A DNA stretch of 64,000 nucleotides from Actinospineispora eucalypti (GTDB taxonomy: Bacteria; Actinomycetota; Actinomycetes; Mycobacteriales; Pseudonocardiaceae): NCBI GenBank assembly GCA_014208095.1, contig JACHMT010000002.1, positions 930,001 to 994,000 of the forward strand. The letters run 5' to 3'. Position 1 is the first letter of the stretch. Each line of letters begins with the position of its first letter. The position numbers were made by a program, and so were the translations under genes. Under the pieces are notes generated by a model. It was not told where the DNA came from and searched no databases. It worked only from the letters and a program-made list of their open reading frames with translations. Positions 15,824 through 24,193 of the stretch are shown here, one piece after another.

Positions 15824-18800
15824 GTGGCCCAGGTTCACCTGCGGTTTCGTCTGCTCGGCCCGTTCACCGTGGAGGGCGAGCTGGCGGCACCCCTCCCCGT
15901 CGGCAAGGCGCGCCGGGTGCTCGCCGTGCTCGCCGAACGGGCCGGCGAGTTCGTGTCGGTGGCCACCCTGATCGAGGCGCTGTGGGACGAGCGCCCGCCC
16001 GAACACGCCGACCGCAACGTCGCCGCGCTGATCAGCCGGCTGCGGCGCGCGCTCGGCCGGGACCGCATCGACGGCGGGGCGGCCGGCTATCGGCTGGTGC
16101 CCGAGTCGCTCGGCGTGGACCTGCGGGAAGCCGTCGAGCTGGTGGAAACGGCCGAGCGGGAGCTGCGCTACGGCAACTACGCGCTCGCCTCCACCGGCGC
16201 GGAGCAGGCCGCCAAGCGGCTGGCCGCCGACGTGCCGCTGGCCGGCGAGCGGGACGACCCCTGGGTGCAGCAGCTGCGCCGCACGGTGGCCCGCTGGCTG
16301 GCCCGGGCGCGGATCTGCTGGGCCGGCGCGGCACTGGAGCTGGGCCTTCCGGACGTCACCGTGGAGGAGGCCGGCGCCGTGCTGCGCGCCGACCCGCTGG
16401 ACGAGCAGGCGTGCCGGCTGGTCATCCGGGGACACCAGCGCGCCGGCCGATCCGGGGCCGCACTGATCGCCTACCGGCAGCTGCAGCTGGCCATGTCCGA
16501 GCAGCTGGGCAGCGACCCTTCCCCCGCCACCCAGGCGGCCTACCTCGCGGTACTCCGCTCGGAGAACCCGCGCGCGCGGCCCCGCCCGGGCACTCCGGGG
16601 CCACCCGACCGGGAACGCCTGGTCGGGCGGGGCCTGGAGCTGGCCACGCTGCGGGAGCTGTGGTTCGGCGCGGTGGCCGGCCGGCCCGGGTTGGCGGTGG
16701 TCACCGGTGAGGCCGGCATCGGCAAGAGCGCACTGGTCGAGCGGTGCACCGACGAGCCCCGCCGCACCGGCGCGCTGGTGCTCAGCGTGACCTGCTTCGA
16801 GGCGGAGCGGTCGCTGTACCTGCAACCGCTGGTACAGGCCGTGCGCACCATCGCGCGCACGATCCGCCCGGCCGAGGTGCGCGAGCTGGCCGGCTCCCGG
16901 CTGGGCACCTTGGCCCAGCTGGTGTCCGAGCTGACCGACGCCACCGGGCCGGTCGACTACACCCGGGCCACCCCGGAGCTGGAGCACGGGCGGGCGCTGG
17001 ACGCGCTGGCCGGGTTCTTCATCCGGCTGTCCGCGCGGCAGCCCCTGCTGCTCACCGTGGAGGACGTGCACCACGGTGGCTGGTCCACCGTCGAAGCGCT
17101 GCACTTCCTGACCGGGCGCTGGGCGGGCAGCCGGATGATGGTGGTGGTCACCGAGCGGTCCAGCGAGGACAAGCCGGTGGCCAGCGCACTGCGCGACGTG
17201 GCCGACGCCTGGCTGAAGCTGGGACCGCTGTCGGCCACCGAGGTGGCCACCCTGGCCGAGCGGTCCGGGCTGACCGAGCCGAGCGACCGGCTCTACTCCT
17301 GGACCGGCGGGTCCCCGCTGCTGGTCACCGAGCTGCTGCGGCACTCCGCCACCAGCGCCTCGCTGGTCGTGCCGGGCTCGCTGCACGAGGCGGTGGCCGA
17401 GCGGATCGCGCACGCCGGCGACCAGACCGCCGAGCTGCTTGCCCAGGGCGCCGTCCTCGGCACCGCGTTCACCCTGGACGAGGTGGCCGGGCTGAGCGGC
17501 ATCGACGTGGAGGACTGCGCGCGCCGGGCCGGACGGGCACTGCGGGCCGGGCTGCTGATTGCCCGCGGCGCCACCTTCCGGTTCCCGAACGACATCGTCC
17601 GCCAGGTGGCCTACGAGTCGGCACCGGAGCCGGTGCGCACCAGCCGGCACCGGCGAGCGGCCAAGCTGCTGGCCGACCGGCCGGAAGCGGCGGCCCGGCA
17701 CTACGCGTCGGCCGGTGACTGGCCCGCCGCCGCGCGCGCCTGGATGGCCGCCGCGCACACCGCCCACCTGACCTTCGCCAATACCGAGGCGGTGGAGCTG
17801 CTCGGGCACGCCATCGGTGCCGCCCGCTCCGCCGGCGACACCCGGCTGCTGGTGGAGGTGCTGCTGCGCCGGGGCCGGGCGCACACCGATCTCGGGCACA
17901 CCGACGCGGCGCGCGAGGACCACCAGGCCGCCCTGGAGCTGGCCCGCACCGAAGGGGACGCCGAGCTGGAGGCCCGCGCGCTGGAGCAGCTGGGCTGGAC
18001 CGCGCTGTACGCCAGGGACGCGATGCACGCGGTGGACTTCGCCGAGCAGGCCACCGAGATCGCCGAGTCGGCCGCCGCCGCGCCGGGCGCGCTGCCCAGC
18101 GCGATGCTGCTGCTCGGCCGGGTCCGGCACTGGGATGGGGAGTACGCCGGCGCCGAGGCCGCCTACGACCGGGTGCTCGCGGCGACGGAGGAGAACACCG
18201 CCGAAGACGCCACGACCGCCCTGGCCCTGACCTACCGCGGCGCGTTGCTGCAGCACCAGGACCGGTTCGCCGAGGCGCGCGCCGTGCTGGCCAGGGCGGC
18301 GGTGCTGTGCCGGCGCACCGGCGAGTTCCGCCCGATGCTGCAGACCCTGTTCTTCACCGCGCTGGCCCGGGGCGACAGCGGGGACTTCGCCGGTGCGCTG
18401 CGGTCGCTGGACAACGCCCGGCGCCTGATCGACGCCGAGCAGGTGGGTTTCTACCGGGCCGGCATCGAGACCACCACGTCCTGGCTGTGGCAGGAGCTCG
18501 GGCAGGTGCGGCGGGCGCGGGAGCACGCGGAACGGGCGGTGGAGCTGGCCCACCGGGGCGGCGGCGCGCTGGAGCTGGAGCAGGAGCTGCACGCGCTGCT
18601 CGCGGTGGCCGACTGCGACCTGCTGCTGGGTCGGGAGACCGACGCGGCCGCGGCGGTGGAGGCGGCGGCGCCCATGCTGGAGCGGTCGCTGCCGTTCAAG
18701 CCGCGCGCCGAGATGCGCCTGCTCGAGATGCGCTCCCGGTGGGACCCGGCCGTGGCCGAGCAGCTGCTGCTCAACGCCCGGCGCTACTCGTCCCGCAAGT

Positions 18801-19012
18801 ACGAGGCGCTGGCGCTGCGCACACTCGGGAAGCCCGAGCGCGCCGCCGAGGTGGCGGCGAGCACCGGCTCCGACCTGTTGATCGCCCAGCTCGGCGCGCC
18901 GGCCGACAGCCGGGCCGCGGTACGGCGGATCGGCGAGTCACTGCCGACCGAGCTGCGCGGCTCGTTCGCCGCCGGCGGCCGGCTCTGCCTGCCGGCACCG
19001 AGGACGCACTAA
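15824..19012 (+). CDS. Large AfsR/SARP-family regulator with ATPase and TPR domains
   Basis: A 1062-residue SARP-type regulator. It begins with the OmpR-like winged helix (RFRLLGPFTVEG, KARRVLAVLAERAGE, RNVAALISRLRRALG), then the BTAD domain (to about residue 245), then a STAND/AAA ATPase with Walker A VVTGEAGIGKSALVERC near 290 and LLLTVEDVHHGGWS as Walker B, then TPR-like helices to the end. Such regulators usually activate secondary-metabolite clusters. Here it is divergent from the carbamate kinase operon in the middle of the nitrile region, so it probably controls that region. GTG 15824 is fixed by the BTAD N terminus and the -10 box. Confidence 0.9.
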   Translation: MAQVHLRFRLLGPFTVEGELAAPLPVGKARRVLAVLAERAGEFVSVATLIEALWDERPPEHADRNVAALISRLRRALGRDRIDGGAAGYRLVPESLGVDLREAVELVETAERELRYGNYALASTGAEQAAKRLAADVPLAGERDDPWVQQLRRTVARWLARARICWAGAALELGLPDVTVEEAGAVLRADPLDEQACRLVIRGHQRAGRSGAALIAYRQLQLAMSEQLGSDPSPATQAAYLAVLRSENPRARPRPGTPGPPDRERLVGRGLELATLRELWFGAVAGRPGLAVVTGEAGIGKSALVERCTDEPRRTGALVLSVTCFEAERSLYLQPLVQAVRTIARTIRPAEVRELAGSRLGTLAQLVSELTDATGPVDYTRATPELEHGRALDALAGFFIRLSARQPLLLTVEDVHHGGWSTVEALHFLTGRWAGSRMMVVVTERSSEDKPVASALRDVADAWLKLGPLSATEVATLAERSGLTEPSDRLYSWTGGSPLLVTELLRHSATSASLVVPGSLHEAVAERIAHAGDQTAELLAQGAVLGTAFTLDEVAGLSGIDVEDCARRAGRALRAGLLIARGATFRFPNDIVRQVAYESAPEPVRTSRHRRAAKLLADRPEAAARHYASAGDWPAAARAWMAAAHTAHLTFANTEAVELLGHAIGAARSAGDTRLLVEVLLRRGRAHTDLGHTDAAREDHQAALELARTEGDAELEARALEQLGWTALYARDAMHAVDFAEQATEIAESAAAAPGALPSAMLLLGRVRHWDGEYAGAEAAYDRVLAATEENTAEDATTALALTYRGALLQHQDRFAEARAVLARAAVLCRRTGEFRPMLQTLFFTALARGDSGDFAGALRSLDNARRLIDAEQVGFYRAGIETTTSWLWQELGQVRRAREHAERAVELAHRGGGALELEQELHALLAVADCDLLLGRETDAAAAVEAAAPMLERSLPFKPRAEMRLLEMRSRWDPAVAEQLLLNARRYSSRKYEALALRTLGKPERAAEVAASTGSDLLIAQLGAPADSRAAVRRIGESLPTELRGSFAAGGRLCLPAPRTH

Positions 19013-19527
19013 CGGTAGAGCGGGTCCTCGCCGTCCGGCCGGCCGAACAGGATGTTCTCCGCCGGCCACTCGTCCCACATCTTCGCCGTCGACGGGCGCA
19101 CCCTGGAGTAGTCGTAGACCAGCCGGCGCTCGGCGATGGCCCACCGCCCGTCCCGGCACTCGAATCGGTCCAGGAACCGCCCGCCGAACACCACGTCCGG
19201 CAGCCGCCCCTCCGGGTCGCGGGCGACCAGCGGGTTGTACAGGTACGACTCCACGTGCGCGACGTCGCCGTCCCGCTCGATCAGTGTGTTGGTGATGACG
19301 TGCTGCATGATCCCGTAGTCGGAGGACGGCCCCCGGAACCGGTGCACCAGCTCGAGGAACCCCTCCAGGTCGCCGTTGTACACGCCGTGGGCATCGGTCG
19401 CGCCGTCGTGGTAACAGCTCCGCACCAGCTCCACGTCGTACCGGTCGATGCCCCGGCTGTAGCGGTAGAGGCAGTCCCGGATCTGCTCCCGCGCCCACAG
19501 CTCCTCGACCATCTCGTCCCGGTCCAC
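19009..19527 (-). CDS. SnoaL-like / NTF2-fold protein
   Basis: A 172-residue alpha+beta barrel protein of the SnoaL_4 type: LWAREQIRDCLYRYSRGIDRYD, LVRSCYHDGATDAHG, ESYLYNPLVA, FGGRFLDRFECRDGRWAIAERRLVYDY. The Asp/His residues suit a dehydratase or isomerase, but the substrate is unknown. GTG 19527 follows a G-rich stretch and agrees with the promoter at 19563-19592; TTG 19560 would be upstream of the predicted transcript start. It overlaps the SARP stop convergently. Confidence 0.83.
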   Translation of the reverse strand: MDRDEMVEELWAREQIRDCLYRYSRGIDRYDVELVRSCYHDGATDAHGVYNGDLEGFLELVHRFRGPSSDYGIMQHVITNTLIERDGDVAHVESYLYNPLVARDPEGRLPDVVFGGRFLDRFECRDGRWAIAERRLVYDYSRVRPSTAKMWDEWPAENILFGRPDGEDPLYR

Positions 19528-19562
19528 CTCGGCCCCCCGCCGCCCATCGCCACCGGCCAAGG

Positions 19563-19592
19563 ACCTTAGAGAGCGCCCACTACGTTGGTCAA
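19563..19592 (-). promoter_or_regulatory. Sigma-70-type promoter for the SnoaL-like gene
   Basis: On the reverse strand TTGACC (19592-19587), an 18-base spacer and TAAGGT (19568-19563). It predicts a transcript start near 19556, which excludes the TTG at 19560 and supports GTG 19527. Confidence 0.6.
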
Positions 19593-19664
19593 CCGAACGC
19601 GGTGCCGCGGAAGCGCCCTGGCGGAGCCCCGGGAGACCACGCGGCTCCGCCGTCCAAGCGGTCT

Positions 19665-20147
19665 TCAGGCGGGGGTCAGGTCGATGGTCATCAGCAGGTG
19701 CGGGCGGCCGACGTAGATCTCCGGGCCGCCGCGTTGGGTCCAGCCCAGCCGGCGGAAGAACGTGCGGTTCGCCGGCTGGATGTGCGCGATCATCATCCGG
19801 CCGCCCAGCGCGCCCGCCGTGGCCACCGCGAACCGCACCAGCGGCATGCCGAGGCCACTGGCCCGGTACTCCGGCAGCACGGCCAGCCGGTCGCCCTGCC
19901 AGTCGCCGCCGGGGTCGCGCGGGTCCAGCGGGAACAGCCGCACCGCGCCCGCCGGCGCCCCGCCCACGTAGCCGATCACGTGCCGGGTGACCGGGTCGTG
20001 GTCGCGGTGGTCCCGGTCCGACTCGCTGAACACGTGCTGCTCCAGCACGAACACCGCGTGCCGGATCGCATGGTGTGCCGCCAGGTCACCGGCGTTGTCG
20101 ATGACCTGGCAGCGCGCCGACGCGGCAAGCTCGGGCGCGGCGCTCAC
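19665..20147 (-). CDS. GNAT acetyltransferase, MSMEG_0567/Sll0786 nitrogen-starvation family
   Basis: A 160-residue N-acetyltransferase: AIRHAVFVLEQHVFSESDRD at residues about 27-46, VTRHVIGYVGGAPAGAVRLFPLD, the acetyl-CoA loop LAVLPEYRASGLGMPLVRFAV (RxxGxG/A type) near 95-112, and FFRRLGWTQRGGPEIYVGRPH. It is last gene of the operon starting at 22615 and one of the conserved members of nitrilase-type clusters. Start GTG 20147 (MSAAPELA). The substrate is unknown. Confidence 0.85.
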   Translation of the reverse strand: MSAAPELAASARCQVIDNAGDLAAHHAIRHAVFVLEQHVFSESDRDHRDHDPVTRHVIGYVGGAPAGAVRLFPLDPRDPGGDWQGDRLAVLPEYRASGLGMPLVRFAVATAGALGGRMMIAHIQPANRTFFRRLGWTQRGGPEIYVGRPHLLMTIDLTPA

Positions 20148-20178
20148 GACTCGACCCTGACGAGCAGGTCTCGTGCGC

Positions 20179-20472
20179 TCACCGCGCGCCAACTCCCAGC
20201 TCGCGGGCGCGCAGCGCACACGCCGCCCGCACCACCAGGTCCGCCGGCAGGGCCGAGCCGGCCGGGCAGGCGGCCGCCAACACCTCGTCGGCGGCCGCCT
20301 CGGCGGTGAGCAGGGCGGACAGGTCCTCACCCCGCCGGCGCAGCTCGGCCACCACCGCGTGGATCTGTTCCAGTGCCCGCTGGTAGCCGGTTGGATCCGA
20401 GATCAACGTCGGGTACAGGTGGTCCTCCGCGCCGCGCCAGCGCAGCCACGCCGCCCGCTCCTTGTCCAGCAT
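20179..20472 (-). CDS. Small protein of unknown function in the nitrogen-starvation operon
   Basis: I do not recognise this protein of about 97 residues. It is helical in character: LDKERAAWLRWRGAEDHLYP at the N terminus, QRALEQIHAVVAELRRRGEDL, and LVVRAACALRARELG at the end. It lies between the MSMEG_0572-type gene and the acetyltransferase gene, 14 and 31 nt away, so it is in the operon. It does not look like the MSMEG_0570 protein usual in these clusters. GTG 20475 is an alternative start. Confidence 0.7.
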   Translation of the reverse strand: MLDKERAAWLRWRGAEDHLYPTLISDPTGYQRALEQIHAVVAELRRRGEDLSALLTAEAAADEVLAAACPAGSALPADLVVRAACALRARELGVGAR

Positions 20473-20486
20473 CACCGTCGGCCAGG

Positions 20487-20972
20487 TCAGAGCGTCCAGG
20501 TCTGCATGACCAGGGCGCCCTCGCGGCGGGCGGTGAGGTTGGCGTCCAGCACGTCCAGCGGGTGCATGGGCTTGACGCCCTCGATCAGGTCGGTCTCCCG
20601 CATGCCGTAGAGCGCCGCCATGGCGAACCGGCAGGCGTAGACCTTGCCGCCCTCCTTCATGAAGGTCTGCAGCTGGTTGTTGTAGGCCAGGTGGCCGGGG
20701 AAGGCCTCCGAACCCACGGTCGGGAAACCCCGGGTGGCCGAGGCCATCAGCACGCCGGGCCCGTACAGCACCAGGCTGGTGTCGAAGCCCTTCCGGTTGA
20801 TCCGGGTACAGGTCAGCATGTTGACCAGGCCTACCGAACCCTCGAAGGGGACGGTGTGCATGAAGATGTAGGCCTTCTCGCCTTCGTTGGCCTGGATGTC
20901 GTCGAACAGCTTTTCGTCGTAGTCGACAATCGCGTCGCCCGTGTGGGCCCGCTCACCGACGATCTGCGCCAC
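20487..20972 (-). CDS. Nitrogen-starvation response protein, MSMEG_0572/Sll0783 family
   Basis: A 161-residue protein of the family found in every nitrilase-type (Nit1C) cluster: DAIVDYDEKLFDDIQANEGEK, YIFMHTVPFEGSVGLVNMLT, DTSLVLYGPGVLM, NNQLQTFMKEGGKVYACRFAM and LIEGVKPMHPLDVLD. The fold is DsrE-like (YchN/DsrE), with one conserved Cys near residue 115. Function is unknown. GTG 20972 has GGGAGAG four bases upstream. It is fourth from the end of the operon 22615-19665. Confidence 0.87.
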   Translation of the reverse strand: MAQIVGERAHTGDAIVDYDEKLFDDIQANEGEKAYIFMHTVPFEGSVGLVNMLTCTRINRKGFDTSLVLYGPGVLMASATRGFPTVGSEAFPGHLAYNNQLQTFMKEGGKVYACRFAMAALYGMRETDLIEGVKPMHPLDVLDANLTARREGALVMQTWTL

Positions 20973-21007
20973 AGTTCTCTCCCAACTAGTTGTGTGGTGG
21001 TCGAGGG

Positions 21008-21265
21008 TCAGACCGCCGGCCCACCTCGGGTCGGCGGCGGAGCCCACGTCTTCCGATGGCTGCCCGGCATGGCCCGCATCACCCGGTGCCGGACCGACCA
21101 GGGCAGCAGCCCGTACAGCGGCGCGAATATGCGCAGCCAGAAGAAGTCCTTCGCGCCGCGCGGCGGCCGGGGCGCCGGGGTGCCGTACCGGCCGGCCAGC
21201 CGCCGGTGGGCGTCCACCAGCAGGTAGTGCTCGGCGTTGTGCCGCAGCCAGCCCGAGAAGCCCAC
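21008..21265 (-). CDS. Small conserved protein of unknown function
   Basis: An 85-residue protein I do not recognise: WLRHNAEHYLLVDAHRRLAG, then GAKDFFWLRIFAPLYGLLPW (one amphipathic or membrane-associated helix), then VRHRVMRAMPGSHRKTWAPP. GTG 21265 starts three bases after the flavoprotein stop, so translation is coupled. The well-ordered composition and operon position support a real gene. Confidence 0.65.
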   Translation of the reverse strand: MGFSGWLRHNAEHYLLVDAHRRLAGRYGTPAPRPPRGAKDFFWLRIFAPLYGLLPWSVRHRVMRAMPGSHRKTWAPPPTRGGPAV

Positions 21266-21268
21266 CGG

Positions 21269-22615
21269 TCAGCCCTTCGCCAGCGCGGCCAGGCCGTTGT
21301 TGGCGGCGGTGACGATCGGCTCGTTCAGCGCGCCGATGGCCGGCGAGTAGACGTTCTCCATCGAGCCCAGGTCACGCAGGGTCAGCCCGAACTTGATCGC
21401 CGTGGCCAGGAAGTCGGCGCGCTCCTTGATGCCCTCGCCGCCGCCGACCATCTGCGCCCCGATCAGCCGCAGCGACCCGGGCTCGGCCAGCAGCTTCACC
21501 TTGATCGGCCTGACCCCCGGGTAGTAGCGCGCCCGGGAGATCCCCTCGCCCACCGCGAGCACGTACGGGATGCCCAGCGCCGTCGCGGTGGTCTCGCCGA
21601 ACGAGGCGCCGCCGATCACCCACTTGCCGGCCGGCGTGCCCCAGGGGACGTAGACCGCGCGGTAGGTGCGGTCGCCACCGGCCGCGTTGGCCCCGGCCAC
21701 CTTGCCCTGGGCGTAGGCGTGCGAACCGGTGAGGCCCTGCAGCGGCACGCCGGTGAGCCCGTGCGGGATCTCGTTGGCGTCCCCCGCCGACCAGACGCCG
21801 GCCACCGAGGTGCGCATGCCCTCGTCGACCACGATCCCGCCGGTGGAGCCCAGCTGGAGGCCGGCGGCGGCGGCCAGCTTGTTGTTCGGCGTCTTGTGCG
21901 TGGCCACCACGGCCAGCTCCACCGGGATCTCCCCGGCCGAGGTGCGGATGGCGCGCAGCTTCCCGTCGGCGTCGCCGAGGAACGCCTCCAGGCTGGTGTT
22001 GAAGTGCATGTGTACGCCCAGCTCACGCCAGGAGTCCTGGACCGGGGCCATGATGTCCGGGTCGGCCATCTCGGCCAGCGCGTACGGGTGCGGGTCTACC
22101 AGGTGGGTCTCCACGCCCCGGTGGGCCAGCGCCGTGACCATCTCCAGGCCGAGCGGGGACGCCTCCACCACCACCGCGCGCTTGGTCTCCGCGATGACCT
22201 TGTCCCACTCGGCGGCCCGCCGGATGTTCTTCACGTAGTACAGGCCGGAGAGGTCGGCGCCCGGCACGCCGGGGTCGGCGTAGTCGAAGCCGGTGGCGAT
22301 GATCAGGCTGTCGTAGGGGACGGAGCCCTCGCCGGCCACGTCGACGGACCGTCCGGCCACGTCGACCGAGTTGACCTTGGTCTCGTAGTGCACGTCGATG
22401 CCGGCGTCCACGTACGCCTGCTTGCCGGCCAGGATGAGCTTGTCGAAGCTCTCGATCTCCCCTCCGTGCACGTAGGGGATCCCGCACGGGCTGTACGCGA
22501 CATCCTCGAACTCGGTGTAGACGGTCACCTCCGCCGACGGGTCCACGGCCTTCACCCCGCCGGCCGCGCCCAGTCCCGCCGCTCCCCCACCGATCACCAC
22601 TGCGCGTCGCGGCAC
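21269..22615 (-). CDS. FAD-dependent pyridine nucleotide-disulfide oxidoreductase (CoA-disulfide reductase/NADH oxidase type)
   Basis: A 448-residue flavoprotein. FAD-binding VVIGGGAAGLGAAGG at the N terminus; the single redox cysteine in YSPCGIPY near residue 42, the mark of CoA-disulfide reductase, NADH oxidase and peroxidase relatives; LIIATGFDY; NAD domain around VVVEASPLGLEMVTAL (less regular than GxGxxG); VWSAGDANEIPHG; dimerisation domain from about residue 325. GTG 22615 is chosen because GGAAGG lies about 9 nt upstream. It heads a five-gene operon of nitrogen-starvation proteins and follows the CoM-like operon by 69 nt. The substrate could be a thiol disulfide. Confidence 0.85.
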   Translation of the reverse strand: MPRRAVVIGGGAAGLGAAGGVKAVDPSAEVTVYTEFEDVAYSPCGIPYVHGGEIESFDKLILAGKQAYVDAGIDVHYETKVNSVDVAGRSVDVAGEGSVPYDSLIIATGFDYADPGVPGADLSGLYYVKNIRRAAEWDKVIAETKRAVVVEASPLGLEMVTALAHRGVETHLVDPHPYALAEMADPDIMAPVQDSWRELGVHMHFNTSLEAFLGDADGKLRAIRTSAGEIPVELAVVATHKTPNNKLAAAAGLQLGSTGGIVVDEGMRTSVAGVWSAGDANEIPHGLTGVPLQGLTGSHAYAQGKVAGANAAGGDRTYRAVYVPWGTPAGKWVIGGASFGETTATALGIPYVLAVGEGISRARYYPGVRPIKVKLLAEPGSLRLIGAQMVGGGEGIKERADFLATAIKFGLTLRDLGSMENVYSPAIGALNEPIVTAANNGLAALAKG

Positions 22616-22629
22616 GTGCAACCGCCTTC

Positions 22630-22660
22630 CGATCTATTCACTATAGGAATTGACTCGTTA
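22630..22660 (-). promoter_or_regulatory. Promoter with TATAGT and CACTATAGG element
   Basis: Reverse strand: TTCCTATAGTGAATAGATC, with TATAGT as the -10, 25-30 nt before GTG 22615. The forward strand reads TTCACTATAGGAAT, close to CACTATAGTG. GGTTAACG and TTGAGT lie upstream but no well-spaced -35 is evident. Confidence 0.6.
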
Positions 22661-22684
22661 ACCATACTCAACAGACCGTTGGTG

Positions 22685-24193
22685 TCAACGCTCCTCGGCC
22701 ATGGCGGCGTAGGCGTCGGAGACCAGGTCCTGTTCCGCGCGGTCGAAGGCGGCGGTGCGGATGGCGCCCCGGTCGGCGAGGGCGGCCAGGTCGGTGCGCA
22801 GCCCACTGACCATCGAGGCCAGCGCGTCCGGTGCGGCGCCGCCCTCGGCCCGCCGGGACAGCACGATCCGCCAGGGGTCGAGCACCTCGGAGAGGTCCGC
22901 CCCGGCCAGTCCCCAGCTGTGCCCGGTGTGCGCCATGGCCGCCTCGTCGATCAGCTCCCCGGTGATGCCACCGCCCGGGATGCCGGCCCGGCTGGCCGCC
23001 CGCACGGCCTGCCCGACCACCAGGTAGGCGGTCCGGTAGTCCACCTCCAGCCGCTGGACCAGGTACTCGGCGAGATCGGTGGCCTGGGTGTAGCCCAGGT
23101 CCAGCTCCTCCCGCATGCGCACCGGGTTCACCCGCAGCGTGGACACCACGCCGGTGATCAGCCGGGTGATGCGCAGGGAAAGGTCCAGCGCCCGGGGCAC
23201 CTCGCCGTAGGCGAAGATCAGGTTGTCGCTGCGCGCGGACGGGCTCTTGGTCACCGCCAGGAAACCGGTCAGGCGGCCGATCACCACGCCGGACGCGCCG
23301 CGCACGATGGCCAGCGAGTACGGGTTGCGCTTGTTCGGCATCAGGATGCTGGACCGGGTGTACGCGTCGGCCAGGTCCACGAAGTCGAACTCGCTGGAGG
23401 AGAAGATCTCCAGGTCCTCGGCCAGCTTGGAGAAGTTGGACAGCAGGCTGGCCGCCGTGGCCAGGATGTGGATCAGGCCGTCGACCTGCCACATCGCGTC
23501 CCGGGTGTGCGGGATGACGCCGCCGAAGCCGAGTGCCGTGGCCACCGGGGCGCGGTCGTCCAGCAGCCGGGTGCCGTTCACGCAGCCGGCGCCGCCCGGG
23601 CTGGTGTCCACCCAGTCCAGCTCGTCCAGCAGCCGGCGGGTGTCCCGGGCGGTCGCGTAGCCGAAGGACAGCAGGTAGTGGCCGAACGTGGACGGCTGCG
23701 CCTGCTGCAGGTACGTCTGGTCGGGGAGCAGGGTCCGCGCGTGTTCCTCCGCCCGGAGGGCCAGCTCGGTGGCGAACCGGGTGGCCTCCGCGACCAGCTC
23801 GGTGAGCTGCCGCCGCAGGTGCAGCCGCAGCGCCACCCGGGCTGCCTCCCGGCGTGGCCGGCCGGCGTGCAACCAGCCGGCCACGTCGCCGATCCGGGAC
23901 ACGAAGTACCGCTCCCGGGAGTTGTACGGCTCGCCGTACGCCGGGTTGTAGGGGAACTCCTCCGCCGGGATGTCGCACACCTCGAGCAACAGCCGCAGCA
24001 GCTCCCGCCGGGCCTGGGCCGGGATCAGGTTGCGCCGGGAGAGGTCCAGCACGTGGGCCAGGTCGGCCAGGTTGAGGCCCCGGTGCAGGAAGCTGGCGTC
24101 CGCGTTCTCCAGTGCGAACCCGGACTCGATCAGCTCCGGTGCCGGCCCGCCCTCCGGCGGGCCGCCCGTCCGGGCTCGTCTGGTCTGCGTCAT
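22685..24193 (-). CDS. Argininosuccinate-lyase-like enzyme (aspartase/fumarase superfamily)
   Basis: A 502-residue lyase. Superfamily signature SSILMPNKRNPYSLAIVRG near residue 275 (GSxxMPxKxNP type), DQTYLQQAQPSTFGHYLLSF near 155, and GTRLLDDRAPVATALGFGG. These enzymes eliminate or add across a C-C double bond at a carboxylate, here perhaps ammonia addition. It is last in the six-gene operon from 28484. ATG 24193 overlaps the PLP gene stop (ATGA). A housekeeping ArgH would sit with arginine genes, so a specialised role is likelier; by analogy with the bacterial CoM pathway it may make cysteate. Confidence 0.82.
   Translation of the reverse strand: MTQTRRARTGGPPEGGPAPELIESGFALENADASFLHRGLNLADLAHVLDLSRRNLIPAQARRELLRLLLEVCDIPAEEFPYNPAYGEPYNSRERYFVSRIGDVAGWLHAGRPRREAARVALRLHLRRQLTELVAEATRFATELALRAEEHARTLLPDQTYLQQAQPSTFGHYLLSFGYATARDTRRLLDELDWVDTSPGGAGCVNGTRLLDDRAPVATALGFGGVIPHTRDAMWQVDGLIHILATAASLLSNFSKLAEDLEIFSSSEFDFVDLADAYTRSSILMPNKRNPYSLAIVRGASGVVIGRLTGFLAVTKSPSARSDNLIFAYGEVPRALDLSLRITRLITGVVSTLRVNPVRMREELDLGYTQATDLAEYLVQRLEVDYRTAYLVVGQAVRAASRAGIPGGGITGELIDEAAMAHTGHSWGLAGADLSEVLDPWRIVLSRRAEGGAAPDALASMVSGLRTDLAALADRGAIRTAAFDRAEQDLVSDAYAAMAEER

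Noticed and set aside
14756..18592. A continuous reverse frame of over 1200 codons.
   Set aside because: Only its last 324 codons (carbamate kinase) are real; the rest is the antisense shadow of the SARP gene, typical of high G+C DNA.
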